This document shows, piece after piece, positions 26,708 through 34,639 of a DNA stretch of 64,000 nucleotides (within the stretch, counting starts at the first letter, position 1; the number at the start of each line of letters is the position of its first letter). Location of the stretch: contig NZ_JARWAC010000037.1 of the NCBI RefSeq assembly GCF_029846175.1, positions 1 through 64,000 on the forward strand, written 5' to 3'. This stretch comes from Sphaerisporangium sp. TRM90804. Lineage in GTDB: Bacteria > Actinomycetota > Actinomycetes > Streptosporangiales > Streptosporangiaceae. Below the pieces are notes generated by a model that made no database searches, was not told the DNA's origin, and saw only the letters and a list, made by a program, of their open reading frames with translations. The translations under genes were made by a program, and so were the position numbers.

Positions 26708-27646
26708 TCAGTGGCCGTGGCCGCCGGGCGCGCCGGTGGCGACGGGGCTCGGCCGCGGGCCGGCCGCCGCGCCAGCGGTGGCGGTGAACTCGGCGGTCCG
26801 GACGACGCCGTCGTGCTGGAAGTCCAGGAACAGCCGGTGGTCGCCGGGGGCGGGCACCTCGGCCTGGAAGGTGATCTCCGGGCCGGAGGCGGTCGTGCCG
26901 TCGCCGGGTTCGCCTTCGGGATGCACGTGCAGGTAGGCCAGGTCGCCGGCCCGCAGGACCACCAGGTGGCCGTAGGCGCCGAGGTAGGGCTGCAGGTCGG
27001 TCACGGGCCTGCCGCCCCTGGTCACCTTCAGGGTAAGCCCGCTGGAGCGGCCGGGGAGCAGCTCGCCCTCCAGGGTGACGGTGTAGCCGTCCACGGTGGC
27101 GGTGCGGCTCGCGGCGGGCGGGGGCTGCGGGGCGTAGTCGCCGGCCGCGTGCAGGTCGGCGCCCAGCGTAACGCCGGCGCCGCCCTCGGGGGTGAAGTCG
27201 GCGAACATGCGGTACGCGCCCGCCCGCGGCACGGTGAGCCGGACCTCCCAGACGCCGCCGGGGGACAGCTCCGGGTGCAGGTGCTGGTAGCCGGACAGGT
27301 CGCGGGCGACCACGATGAGGTGCAGCTTCTTGTCGTGCTCCACCCTGTAGCGCGTCACCGGCGCGCCGTCGGGCCCGGTGACGGTGAAGCGGAGGCCGGT
27401 GGCCTTTCCCGGGGTCAGGCCCGTGGTGAGCGGGTTCAGCGTGTAGCCGTCCTGCGAGATCTGCAGCCCACCGGGCACCTGCTGGCCGGCGGCCGGCTCG
27501 CCGGGGGCGGCGTGGGGTGCCGGCTCGCCGGAGGAGGGGTGCTCGCCGGAGGCGGGGCCACCCACCGCGGAGCCCGCGGCGAGGGTCGCGCCGAAGAGCG
27601 CCGCCAGCGCCAGGACGTAGGCGCCGAGCCTCGCGGGAGTGTTCAC
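26708..27646 (-). CDS. Exported or membrane-anchored protein of the copper operon
   Basis: Protein of 312 residues with an N-terminal hydrophobic segment (YVLALAALFGATLAAGSAV, about 9-27) and a Pro/His-rich linker. The body has two related beta-sandwich-like halves, each with a histidine cluster: HLIVVARDLSGYQHLHPE and HLVVLRAGDLAYLHVHPEG. The C-terminus is PGGHGH. The histidines suggest extracytoplasmic Cu binding. GTG overlaps the copZ stop by 4 bases and copA follows, so it is translated with the chaperone and pump. No characterised homolog recognised. Confidence 0.8.
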   Translation of the reverse strand: MNTPARLGAYVLALAALFGATLAAGSAVGGPASGEHPSSGEPAPHAAPGEPAAGQQVPGGLQISQDGYTLNPLTTGLTPGKATGLRFTVTGPDGAPVTRYRVEHDKKLHLIVVARDLSGYQHLHPELSPGGVWEVRLTVPRAGAYRMFADFTPEGGAGVTLGADLHAAGDYAPQPPPAASRTATVDGYTVTLEGELLPGRSSGLTLKVTRGGRPVTDLQPYLGAYGHLVVLRAGDLAYLHVHPEGEPGDGTTASGPEITFQAEVPAPGDHRLFLDFQHDGVVRTAEFTATAGAAAGPRPSPVATGAPGGHGH

Positions 27647-27849
27647 GGATGCCCCACGACTTCGTACCCGGCCTCGCGGACGGCCGCCGCGACCGCGTCG
27701 CCGTCGGCGGGCCCGGCGACGGTCACCCGCCCGGTCGCCAGGTCGACCTCGACCCCGGTGACCCCGTCGACGGCGCCGACCTCCTCGGTGACGGAGCTGA
27801 CGCAGTGACCGCAGGTCATGCCCTTGACGGTGTAGGTGGTGGTGATCAC
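27643..27849 (-). CDS. copZ: Copper chaperone, heavy-metal-associated domain
   Basis: Protein of 68 residues forming a single HMA ferredoxin-like fold that carries Cu(I) to CopA. The metal loop is GMTCGHCV (residues 10-17). GTG 27849 is chosen because AGGAGT lies 7 bases upstream; the frame is open for 25 more residues, but those are not HMA-like. First gene of the copper operon. Confidence 0.92.
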   Translation of the reverse strand: MITTTYTVKGMTCGHCVSSVTEEVGAVDGVTGVEVDLATGRVTVAGPADGDAVAAAVREAGYEVVGHP

Positions 27850-28003
27850 GTGACCACTCCTGTCTGGTGCGGTGTCTAAGGAAGGCACGGTGACGGGCGG
27901 GGCGATGACCTCGAAGAACTCCATGGTCGCGCCTCCCCGGCGGCGTGCCCCGGCCGGGGTCGTCCGCCCGTCCTCGCCTTCCGGGCCCTTGCCGTTGTCA
28001 TAC

Positions 28004-28023
28004 TACCCTACCCCCCTAGGGTA
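28004..28023. promoter_or_regulatory. CsoR-like operator TACCCTA-N6-TAGGGTA
   Basis: Perfect 7-base arms around CCCCCC. Matches the GC-tract dyads bound by the copper-sensing repressor CsoR in actinobacteria. Lies 155 bases upstream of copZ. A csoR gene is not in the window. Confidence 0.7.
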
Positions 28024-28285
28024 CCTCCAGGCGCGGCGGGGGCGGGGCGCAGGGGGATCGCCGGCGTGACGCCGGGTCTGTTCGTGGAAACCGGAGCCGG
28101 GGGAGTGCCGCGTGATCGCGCGAGCCGCCCGGCCGGCGGCGCTCCCGCCCGCGCCGCCGCCACCAGAGCCGGGGCGGGTGTCCCCGCTCGCCCGCCACCG
28201 GCCGCCCGTCGTCCCGTGTGTCTCCGAGACCACGCGTTACCGGGAATCCGGACGAGATCCGGTAGCTCGATACTCCCACAAGAGG

Positions 28286-28373
28286 GGCATATACCTAGAA
28301 AAGGGTGCTGTCCTTATCCGGCCAGCTTTCCGCTTTTCCCTGGCAGACCGGCATATACCGACATGGGGTGCTG
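28286..28373 (+). repeat. Two copies of GGCATATACC...GGGTGCTG
   Basis: Copy 1 at 28286-28310, copy 2 at 28350-28373, 64 bases apart. Internal spacing is 17 and 16 bases. Both lie in the AT-richer stretch before the exported hypothetical gene. Could be paired activator sites or duplicated promoters. Confidence 0.6.
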
Positions 28374-28561
28374 AAGCAGGTGGCGGGGGATCCCCTTCCG
28401 GCTTCTTTCCGTCCAGCGGGGGACGGGGTGGTCTACCGCTGGCGGAAAATCCGTAGGGTCTGAAATAGCGCTCAGGTGATTATGATCCCGGCGAAGGGAA
28501 CATAAGGCGCGGTTGGCTGCGGCACCGGACTAGGCCGGGCCACCGGACCGGGGGAGTGGAC

Positions 28562-29161
28562 GTGGAGAGGTTGGCGAGGCGCCTGGCGTGGGGCGCCGCG
28601 GGCGCGCTGGGGCTCGGGCTGGCGGGCTGGGTCGCGTGGCAGTCGTCGGGCACCGACCTCACGGGCCTGGCCCCGCAGCGGGTCGTGTCGGTCGACCCGG
28701 CGACGCGCGACTCCCTGCTGAACGCGGTCGACCAGTACCTGGAGACCGACCCCGAGCGGTCCCGGGGCATGCTCGACGCGCGGCCCTCCATGGAGTCCCA
28801 GATGTTCTGCCACGAGGAGCTCGTCGAGGTGCGGCAGAGCGGCCCCGACCGGCTGGTGGGCGTGGTGGCGCACTGCCAGGAGCTGGCGCCCTCCGGCGGC
28901 GACCTGGTCGCCGGCACCGGTTACGTCGCCCCGATGCTGCTGACCCTGGAGCCGCGCGGCGGCCGGTTCGCCGTCCGCGAGTTCCGCCAGGCGGGGGACG
29001 GCGCCGCGTACACCGACTCGGTGCGGGAGATGTTCTCGGCCGAGGGCGCGCCCCGGGCGTTCGACGTCCTGGCCACCGGGTCGCGCATGGAGGAGCGGAT
29101 CCGCAGCGCGGCCCGCACCGCCTTCGGGCTGTCCCCGGAGGCCGAGGTCGTCCGCGAGTGA
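28562..29161 (+). CDS. Hypothetical membrane-anchored protein
   Basis: Protein of 199 residues with one N-terminal hydrophobic segment (WGAAGALGLGLAGWVAWQ, about 9-26), probably an uncleaved anchor, and an extracytoplasmic domain with two cysteines (FCHEE, AHCQE) that may pair. No family recognised. GTG 28562 has GGGGAG 6 bases upstream; GTG 28556 is in frame but touches that site. The strong upstream architecture (repeated module, TATGAT) suggests regulated expression. Confidence 0.7.
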   Translation: MERLARRLAWGAAGALGLGLAGWVAWQSSGTDLTGLAPQRVVSVDPATRDSLLNAVDQYLETDPERSRGMLDARPSMESQMFCHEELVEVRQSGPDRLVGVVAHCQELAPSGGDLVAGTGYVAPMLLTLEPRGGRFAVREFRQAGDGAAYTDSVREMFSAEGAPRAFDVLATGSRMEERIRSAARTAFGLSPEAEVVRE

Positions 29162-29170
29162 CGCCCACTT

Positions 29171-29189
29171 CCTGATCTACTTTGTAAAG
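29171..29189. promoter_or_regulatory. CCTGATCTACTTTGTAAAG motif (BlaI-like half dyad)
   Basis: Between two converging genes. Nearly identical to 55213-55231 (17 of 19 bases). GATCTAC/GTA halves resemble operators of BlaI/CopY-type repressors. Confidence 0.35.
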
Positions 29190-29255
29190 GCGCCGGCTCG
29201 GTGCCCTGCCGGCGGACCTCCGGCCGGAGCCGGCCGCGTCGACGCGACCGTGACG

Positions 29256-29912
29256 TCAGCCGTCGTCCGTGCCCGGGGCGGTGGCGGGCGGCGGGACGTG
29301 CGGGACGGCCCCGGGCAGCGCGGCCGCCATGACGCCGTGGACGGCCTGGCCGACGCGTTCGGCGGCCTGGCCGGGGTCGGGCTGCCCGGCGTCCAGCCAG
29401 GCGATGACGGCCTCGATGGTGAGCGCGGGGACCAGGCGCGAGGCCCAGTCGAGCCACGGCCCCGGCGGGATGGTCCTGGCGAGGCTGCGATGGGCGATGT
29501 CCCGGGAGGCGGCGGTGAGCTCGTCGACCAGGTCGCGGAAGTCGGGCTCGCGGACGGCGTGGCGGAACAGCAGGCGGAAGCCGTCGGGGTCGGCCGCGGC
29601 GGCGCGCACCAGGGCCGGGATGGCCCCGTCGTCGAAGTCGTCGGCGCCGGTGGCCTCCGTCAGCCGCACGCAGGCGCGGTCGAGCACGGCGCGGTACATG
29701 TCGGCCTTGGAGTCGAAGTGGCGGTAGAGCATGGCGCGGGTCAGGCCGGCCTCGGCGGCCACGTCGTCCAGGCCGGTGGCGGGGTAGCCGGTGCGCGCGA
29801 AGGCGCGGGTGGCGGCGTCCAGGAGCTGCTCGCGCCGCTCGGTGCGGCGCAGCCGGCGCACCCGGACCACGCTTTCCGTCGCCGGGGGCTCGGCCTGGCC
29901 CAGACCGGTCAT
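29256..29912 (-). CDS. TetR-family repressor, divergent from P450
   Basis: Protein of 218 residues. The helix-turn-helix is at about 24-68 (REQLLDAATRAFARTGY, TGLDDVAAEAGLTRAMLYRHF), followed by a helical ligand domain. ATG at 29912 is preceded by a GGAAGG-type site. Shares an AT-rich control region with the P450 gene and very probably represses it, releasing on binding a hydrophobic compound. Confidence 0.9.
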   Translation of the reverse strand: MTGLGQAEPPATESVVRVRRLRRTERREQLLDAATRAFARTGYPATGLDDVAAEAGLTRAMLYRHFDSKADMYRAVLDRACVRLTEATGADDFDDGAIPALVRAAAADPDGFRLLFRHAVREPDFRDLVDELTAASRDIAHRSLARTIPPGPWLDWASRLVPALTIEAVIAWLDAGQPDPGQAAERVGQAVHGVMAAALPGAVPHVPPPATAPGTDDG

Positions 29913-29944
29913 GTGCTCATCCTTCCTCTGGTATCCGCCGAAGT

Positions 29945-29975
29945 CTATAATCCCGTTTATATACATCGAAGTGTA
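29945..29975. promoter_or_regulatory. Divergent promoter/operator of tetR and P450
   Basis: Perfect -10 TATAAT (29945-29950, plus strand) and the dyad TACATCGAAGTGTA (29962-29975; arms TACA/TGTA, extending to TATACA/TGTACA with one mismatch). Good position for a TetR operator acting on both genes. Confidence 0.55.
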
Positions 29976-30003
29976 CAAATCGGCGAGTACCGAGGAGGAT
30001 GCC

Positions 30004-31200
30004 ATGACCGCCCCAGTCGAGCTGCCGTTCGAGCAGGCCAATCCGATGGAGCCCGCGCCCGGGCTGCGCCGGCTCCAGGCGCAAGGGCCGATCCACCCCG
30101 TCCGCACCGCCGTCGGCGACCCCGCCTGGCTGGTGACCGGCTACGAGCAGGTACGCCGGCTGCTGGACGACAACCGGCTCGGCCGCGCCCACGCCGAGCC
30201 CGAGACCGCCTCGCGCACCGGGCTGTCGGCGCTCTTCGGCGGCCCGATGGGCGACTTCGCCACCGAGGAGGTCGACCATCGCCGGATGCGCTCGCTGATG
30301 CAGCCGTACTTCACGCCGAAACGCATGCGCGCGCTGAGCGGCCGGGTCGCGGAGATCACCGGCGGCCTGCTGGACGAGCTGGCCGACAAGGGGCCGCCCG
30401 CCGACCTGCACCAGGCACTCGCGCTGCCGCTGCCGATCACGGTGATCTGCGAGCTGCTGGGCGTGCCGTACGCCGACCGCGCCCAGTTCCGCGACTGGAC
30501 GCAGGCCGCCGCCGACGTCACCGACCAGGCCCGCTCCGAGCAGGGGCTGGCCGCCCTGTTCGAGTACGGGCGCGGCCTGGTGGCCGGCAAGCGGAGCAAG
30601 GACCCCGCCGACGACGGGGACGACGTGATCACCGGCTACGCGCGGATGGCGGACGTCGACGACGACGAGGCCGCCTTGCTCAGCATGGGGCTGCTGTTCG
30701 CCGGGCACGAGACCACGGTGGTCGCGATCGGCCTGGGGACGCTGTGGCTGCTGCACAACCGCGACCAGTGGGAGGCGCTGGTCGCCGACCCCGCCCGGGT
30801 CGACACGGCGGTGGAGGAGATCCTGCGCTCGCCGGGCCTGGGTGGCGGCGGCACCGGGGGGATCACCCGGTACGCCCGCGTCGACCTGGAGATCGAGGGG
30901 GTGAAGGTGCGCGCCGGAGACCTGGTCGTGCTGGACCTCAACGCGGCCAACCACGACTCCGCCGTCTTCGCCGACCCCGACCGCTTCGACGTCGCCCGCC
31001 AGGGCGCCGGGCACCTGAGCTTCGGATACGGCGCGCGCTACTGCATCGGCGCCCCGCTGGCGCGGGTCGAGCTGCAGGTGGTGCTCAAGCAGCTCGTCGG
31101 CCGCTTCCCGACGATGCGGCTGGCCGTCCCCGCCGAGAGCCTGAGCATCAACCGGCACGTGCTGGCCGGCGGCCTGACCTCGCTCCCGGTCACCTGGTGA
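30004..31200 (+). CDS. Cytochrome P450 monooxygenase
   Basis: Soluble bacterial P450 of 398 residues. The I-helix oxygen motif AGHETT is at 233-238, the K-helix ExxR in VEEILRSP and the heme loop FGYGARYCIG with the axial Cys347. Arg replaces the more usual His before YC, an accepted variant. ATG 30004 follows GAGGAGGAT. No ferredoxin or ferredoxin reductase gene lies beside it, so redox partners are elsewhere. Divergence from a TetR gene suggests induction by its substrate, perhaps in detoxification. Confidence 0.95.
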   Translation: MTAPVELPFEQANPMEPAPGLRRLQAQGPIHPVRTAVGDPAWLVTGYEQVRRLLDDNRLGRAHAEPETASRTGLSALFGGPMGDFATEEVDHRRMRSLMQPYFTPKRMRALSGRVAEITGGLLDELADKGPPADLHQALALPLPITVICELLGVPYADRAQFRDWTQAAADVTDQARSEQGLAALFEYGRGLVAGKRSKDPADDGDDVITGYARMADVDDDEAALLSMGLLFAGHETTVVAIGLGTLWLLHNRDQWEALVADPARVDTAVEEILRSPGLGGGGTGGITRYARVDLEIEGVKVRAGDLVVLDLNAANHDSAVFADPDRFDVARQGAGHLSFGYGARYCIGAPLARVELQVVLKQLVGRFPTMRLAVPAESLSINRHVLAGGLTSLPVTW

Positions 31201-31256
31201 TCGCCACCCCCGCCGCGCGAACCGGCGCGGCCGGGCCGTCCCGGAAGTGGCCGCAC

Positions 31257-31276
31257 GGTGTGACCTGAATCACACC
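31257..31276. promoter_or_regulatory. Perfect Crp-type site GGTGTGACCTGAATCACACC
   Basis: 7-base arms GGTGTGA/TCACACC with 6-base spacer: the full actinobacterial Crp consensus. Located between converging genes (P450 stop at 31200, TSUP stop at 31490), so its target is unclear. Confidence 0.6.
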
Positions 31277-31436
31277 CGCGTGGTCATCGCTGCGTCAGCC
31301 CGACGTCAGCTCGCGCTCAGACCGGCGTCAGCGGCGGGACGACTCCGGGGCCGTGCCCGTCCGACCCGCCGGGCCGCGCCGCCCGGCCGCCGCGCACGGC
31401 CTCTGGCCCCCCGGCGGCATGGTCGGGGAACGCGAC

Positions 31437-31467
31437 GGGCCGCCGCTCCCGGTGGGAGCGGCGGCCC
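31437..31467 (-). terminator. Stem-loop terminator after the TSUP gene
   Basis: GGGCCGCCGCTCCC pairs perfectly (14 bases) with GGGAGCGGCGGCCC around a GGT loop, 23 bases beyond the TSUP stop. No T-run, as is common in actinomycetes. Confidence 0.7.
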
Positions 31468-31489
31468 GGCCGGCCTGGAAGGGAGGAGG

Positions 31490-32428
31490 TCAGCGAACGG
31501 GCGCGGCCTCCTCTTCGGCGGCCTGGCGCTCAAGGGCCTCGATGGCCTCCACCGACTCGTTGGCCTTGTCCTTGCGGTACTCGCGGACCGAGTACGCGAT
31601 GGCGGCGGCCCACACGAGGGCGATGAGGATGTAGGCGGCGGTCTGCACACCGCTGGAGGCGTCGATCCAGTCGCTGCGCAGCAGGGTCCTGATGTTGGTC
31701 AGGACGATGAGCCCGCCCACGGCCGAGCCGAGGATGCGCGGCGGGATGTGCCTGACCAGCCACGCGGCGATCGGCGCCGCGATCACGCCGCCGACCAGCA
31801 GCACGGCGACCCACGCGAAGTTGATGTTCTCCGAGCCGATGCCGACGAAGAATCCGACGCTGGCGGCGATGGCGACGATGAACTCGCTGGCGTCGATCGA
31901 GCCGATCACCTTGCGGGGCGCCAGGCGGCCGCTGGCCAGGATCGCGGGGGTGCCGACCGGGCCCCAGCCGCCGCCGCCGGTGGCGTCGACGAAGCCGCCG
32001 ACCAGGCCGAGCGGGGCGAGGAACCGCTTGCGCAACGGCTTGCCCAGGTTGCCCTTCGGCAGGCCGTAGGCGGTGAAGCGCACCAGGATGTACAGGCCGA
32101 GCGTCAGCAGGATGATCGACATGATCGGGGCCGCGGTCTCGGTGGAGAGACTCGACAGGAAGGTGGCGCCGGCGAAGGCGCCGACACCGCCGGGTATGCC
32201 GATCTTGGCGACGACTTTCCAGTCGATGTTCCCGAAGCGCCAGTGAGAGACGCCCGAGGCCAGCGTGGTGCCGATCTCGGCGAGGTGGACGGTGGCGGAG
32301 GCGGCGGCGGGGTTGGTGCCGACGGCCAGGAGGAGCGTCGTCGACGTCACTCCATAGGCCATCCCCAGGCTGCCGTCGACGAGCTGGGCGGCGAAGCCGA
32401 CCAGTCCCAGCAAGATGAGCGCACGCAC
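31490..32428 (-). CDS. TSUP (TauE/SafE) family permease
   Basis: Membrane protein of 312 residues with about eight helices in two halves. VDGSLGMAYGVTSTTLLLAVG (N-half) and the mirrored VDATGGGGWGPVGTPAILASG (C-half) are the inverted-repeat signatures of TSUP carriers, which move sulfite, thiosulfate, sulfoacetate or similar anions. GTG 32428 has AGGAAAGG about 10 bases upstream. Substrate not determinable; no cys genes are adjacent. Confidence 0.88.
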   Translation of the reverse strand: MRALILLGLVGFAAQLVDGSLGMAYGVTSTTLLLAVGTNPAAASATVHLAEIGTTLASGVSHWRFGNIDWKVVAKIGIPGGVGAFAGATFLSSLSTETAAPIMSIILLTLGLYILVRFTAYGLPKGNLGKPLRKRFLAPLGLVGGFVDATGGGGWGPVGTPAILASGRLAPRKVIGSIDASEFIVAIAASVGFFVGIGSENINFAWVAVLLVGGVIAAPIAAWLVRHIPPRILGSAVGGLIVLTNIRTLLRSDWIDASSGVQTAAYILIALVWAAAIAYSVREYRKDKANESVEAIEALERQAAEEEAAPVR

Positions 32429-32542
32429 GGCATCAGCCTTTCCTGTTTTCCCTACTATGTCGAGTGGGAATATGGTTGAACAGGGGCTGGGATCCGTCAA
32501 GTCACGTTTCAGCTACCGAGAGCGCCCGAATCGTCCGGGCAT

Positions 32543-32587
32543 GAAAAAAGGCGCTCGCGGGCCACTGTGAGGTGGCCCGCAGGCGCC
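32543..32587 (-). terminator. Rho-independent terminator of rbpA
   Basis: GGCGCC/GGCGC plus GCGGGCCAC/GTGGCCCGC form a long stem, followed on the minus strand by TTTTTT. Ends the rbpA transcript before the TSUP gene. Confidence 0.85.
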
Positions 32588-32602
32588 GTCGGTCGGGTCG
32601 GC

Positions 32603-32947
32603 TCAGGCGCTCTTGCGCCGTTGGGCCCGAAGGATCGCCAGCCGCTCGTTGAGCACCTCTTCGAGATCCTCGATCGTGCGGCGTTCGAGCAACATGTCCC
32701 AGTGGGTGCGCGGCGGCTTGGCCTTCTTCTGCTGAGGCTGCTCGGCATCCACCCTCAGCGCTGTCGCGCCGCAGCTGCGGCACTCCCAGGTCGCCGGGAT
32801 CTCCGCCTCGGCGGCGAGGGGCACGTCGAAGCGATGGCCCTTCGGGCAGGTGTAAGGCACCTCCTGGCGCGGGGCCAGATCGGTGTTGCGGTCGTTCTCG
32901 TAGCTGGTGGCTCCGAGCCGGGTACCGCGAAGTGCACGCTCGCCCAT
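32603..32947 (-). CDS. rbpA: RNA polymerase-binding protein RbpA
   Basis: Protein of 114 residues specific to actinobacteria. It binds sigma factor and core RNA polymerase and stabilises open complexes. RGTRLGATSYENDRN (N-tail), PYTCPKGHRFDVPLAAEAEIPATWECRSCG split around residues 31-61 (zinc-ribbon-like core) and the sigma-binding HWDMLLERRTIEDLEEVLNE. ATG has GGAGG 9 bases upstream. A SigR-type promoter lies about 75 bases upstream, fitting its known thiol-stress induction in Streptomyces. Confidence 0.97.
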   Translation of the reverse strand: MGERALRGTRLGATSYENDRNTDLAPRQEVPYTCPKGHRFDVPLAAEAEIPATWECRSCGATALRVDAEQPQQKKAKPPRTHWDMLLERRTIEDLEEVLNERLAILRAQRRKSA

Positions 32948-33000
32948 GTTCTAATGCCTCCTGAGGGCCCCGTTGAGAGGGGTGGGTCTCCACGGCTTAC

Positions 33001-33026
33001 AACGCTTGATACCGTGGATGGATTCC
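33001..33026 (-). promoter_or_regulatory. SigR-type promoter of rbpA (GGAAT-N18-GTT)
   Basis: On the minus strand GGAAT (33026-33022), 18 bases, GTT (33003-33001). This fits the SigR (thiol-oxidative stress) consensus. rbpA is a known SigR target in S. coelicolor. Confidence 0.7.
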
Positions 33027-33072
33027 CACCCTTGGGGTGATCCAATCGCGCTTTTCGCGTCGGTCCCTTCCC

Positions 33073-33095
33073 GTCACAAAGATGATCTTCGTGAC
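33073..33095 (-). terminator. Stem-loop between the MFS gene and rbpA
   Basis: GTCACAAAGAT pairs with ATCTTCGTGAC (one mismatch) around G, 26 bases beyond the MFS stop. No T-run. Either the MFS terminator or a regulatory dyad in the rbpA upstream region. Confidence 0.45.
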
Positions 33096-33121
33096 GTTCC
33101 GGGCGAAAGGCGCCGCGGCGG

Positions 33122-34468
33122 CTAGATGTGGCGGGGCACCTCGTTGCCCGCCTCGCGCACGGCGCGGGGCATGTCGATCGTCAGCAGGATCACGAAGCCG
33201 ATCACGAAGAAGATCACCAGGGACAGGATCGCCGTCCGGTAGCTGTCGGTGACCTGCAGGGCGAGCGTCAGCGTCAGCGAGCCGAGGAACGCCGACCCCT
33301 TGTCGCTCACCTCGAACAGGCTGAAGTACTCGGCCTCCTTGCCGGGCGGGATCACCAGCGAGAACAGCGACCGCGACAGCGCCTGCGTGCCGCCGAGCAC
33401 GATCGCGATCGCGAACGCGATGGCGTAGAACTGAACCTCCGCGCCCTCCTGCAGGAAGTACGCCACGCTCACCACGGCCGTCCAGATCACCAGGCTGACC
33501 AGCACGGTGCGCTTTGTGCCGAACCGGAACGCCAGCCGACCGAGAAGCAGGGCGCCGCCGAAGGCCACGAACTGCACCATCAGGATCGCCGTGATCTGCA
33601 CGCTCTTGCCCAGCCCGAGCTCCTGGTCGGCGTAGACGGCCGAGAAGGAGATCACCGTCTGCACGCCGTCGTTGTACACGAGGTAGCCCAGCAGGAACAG
33701 CAGGCTGCGCGGGTAGCGGCGCAGCTCGGCGATGGTGCGGCCGAGCTGGCGGAAGCTGCCGCTCACCGCCCGCCCGGCGGAGGCGTCGTGCGCGGCCCCC
33801 GGGCGGTTGCGCAGCCGCAGCATGGGGATCACGGTGAACACGCCCCACCACAGACCGGCCGAGGCCAGGCTGATGCGCACCGCCAGGCCCTCCTCGATGC
33901 CGCTGGCCTGGTACAGGAACAGGTTGATCGCCAGCAGGACGAAGCCGCCCAGGTAGCCGAATCCCCAGCCGTGCGAGGAGACCTTGTCGCGCTCTTCGGC
34001 GCCGGCGATCTGCGGCAGGAACGAGTGGTAGACGACCATCGCCGCGCCGAAGGCCACGTTGGCGACGATGAACAGCACCCCGCCCAGCACGTACGCCTGG
34101 CCGGAGACGAAGTAGAAGCCCAGCGTCGCGATCGCGCCGAGGTAGGCGAAGAAGCCCAGGATCTCCTTCTTGCGGCCGGTGTGGTCGGCCAGGGCGCCGA
34201 CGATCGGCATGACGATGATCTGCAGGACCACCGAGATCGTCACGATCGCCGAGAAGTAGGCCTTGGCCCGGAAGTCGAACCCGAGGAAGCCGACGAAGCC
34301 GTTCTCCCCGCCGGCCGCGTTCTCGGCCAGCGTGGTCAGGTACGGGCCGAGGAAGACCGTGATGACCGTCGTGTAGAAGCCGGAGTTGGCGAAGTCGTAC
34401 CAGTACCAGCCGCGCTGCTCGCGCCTGCGCGCCTGGGGAGGGTCCTCGGCGACGGTCGGGGTGATCAT
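33122..34468 (-). CDS. MFS transporter, UMF1/Atg22-like family
   Basis: Membrane protein of 448 residues with about 12 helices. The opening RGWYWYDFANSGFYTTVITV and the later GALADHTGRKK and FYHSFLP-like YHSFLPQIAG fit the UMF1 family, related to vacuolar amino-acid effluxer Atg22. Substrate unknown. Same strand and order (GDPD, MFS, rbpA) as in Streptomyces, so this is a conserved chromosomal block. Confidence 0.9.
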   Translation of the reverse strand: MITPTVAEDPPQARRREQRGWYWYDFANSGFYTTVITVFLGPYLTTLAENAAGGENGFVGFLGFDFRAKAYFSAIVTISVVLQIIVMPIVGALADHTGRKKEILGFFAYLGAIATLGFYFVSGQAYVLGGVLFIVANVAFGAAMVVYHSFLPQIAGAEERDKVSSHGWGFGYLGGFVLLAINLFLYQASGIEEGLAVRISLASAGLWWGVFTVIPMLRLRNRPGAAHDASAGRAVSGSFRQLGRTIAELRRYPRSLLFLLGYLVYNDGVQTVISFSAVYADQELGLGKSVQITAILMVQFVAFGGALLLGRLAFRFGTKRTVLVSLVIWTAVVSVAYFLQEGAEVQFYAIAFAIAIVLGGTQALSRSLFSLVIPPGKEAEYFSLFEVSDKGSAFLGSLTLTLALQVTDSYRTAILSLVIFFVIGFVILLTIDMPRAVREAGNEVPRHI

Positions 34469-34639
34469 GGTTCTCCTGGCGATGAGGGGTGCCGCCGCCG
34501 GAGGCGGCAGGGGGAGCGGGGGGAGGCCGCCGGGGGTGCCCGGCGCGTGCGGAGGGGGTCCGGTGCGATGGGCTGGGAGTGCTCCTGCGTCATGTCTGAT
34601 GGTTCGGGGGGCTGGGCCGGCGCGTGCGGTGCCTGTGGG

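Larger units (their letters stand above)
27850..28561. other. Regulatory region between copZ and the next gene
   Basis: Contains the CsoR-like operator (28004-28023), then GC-rich sequence without a supported gene, then an AT-richer block (about 28255-28500) with a repeated GGCATATACC...GGGTGCTG module and a -10-like TATGAT at 28484. Confidence 0.55.
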
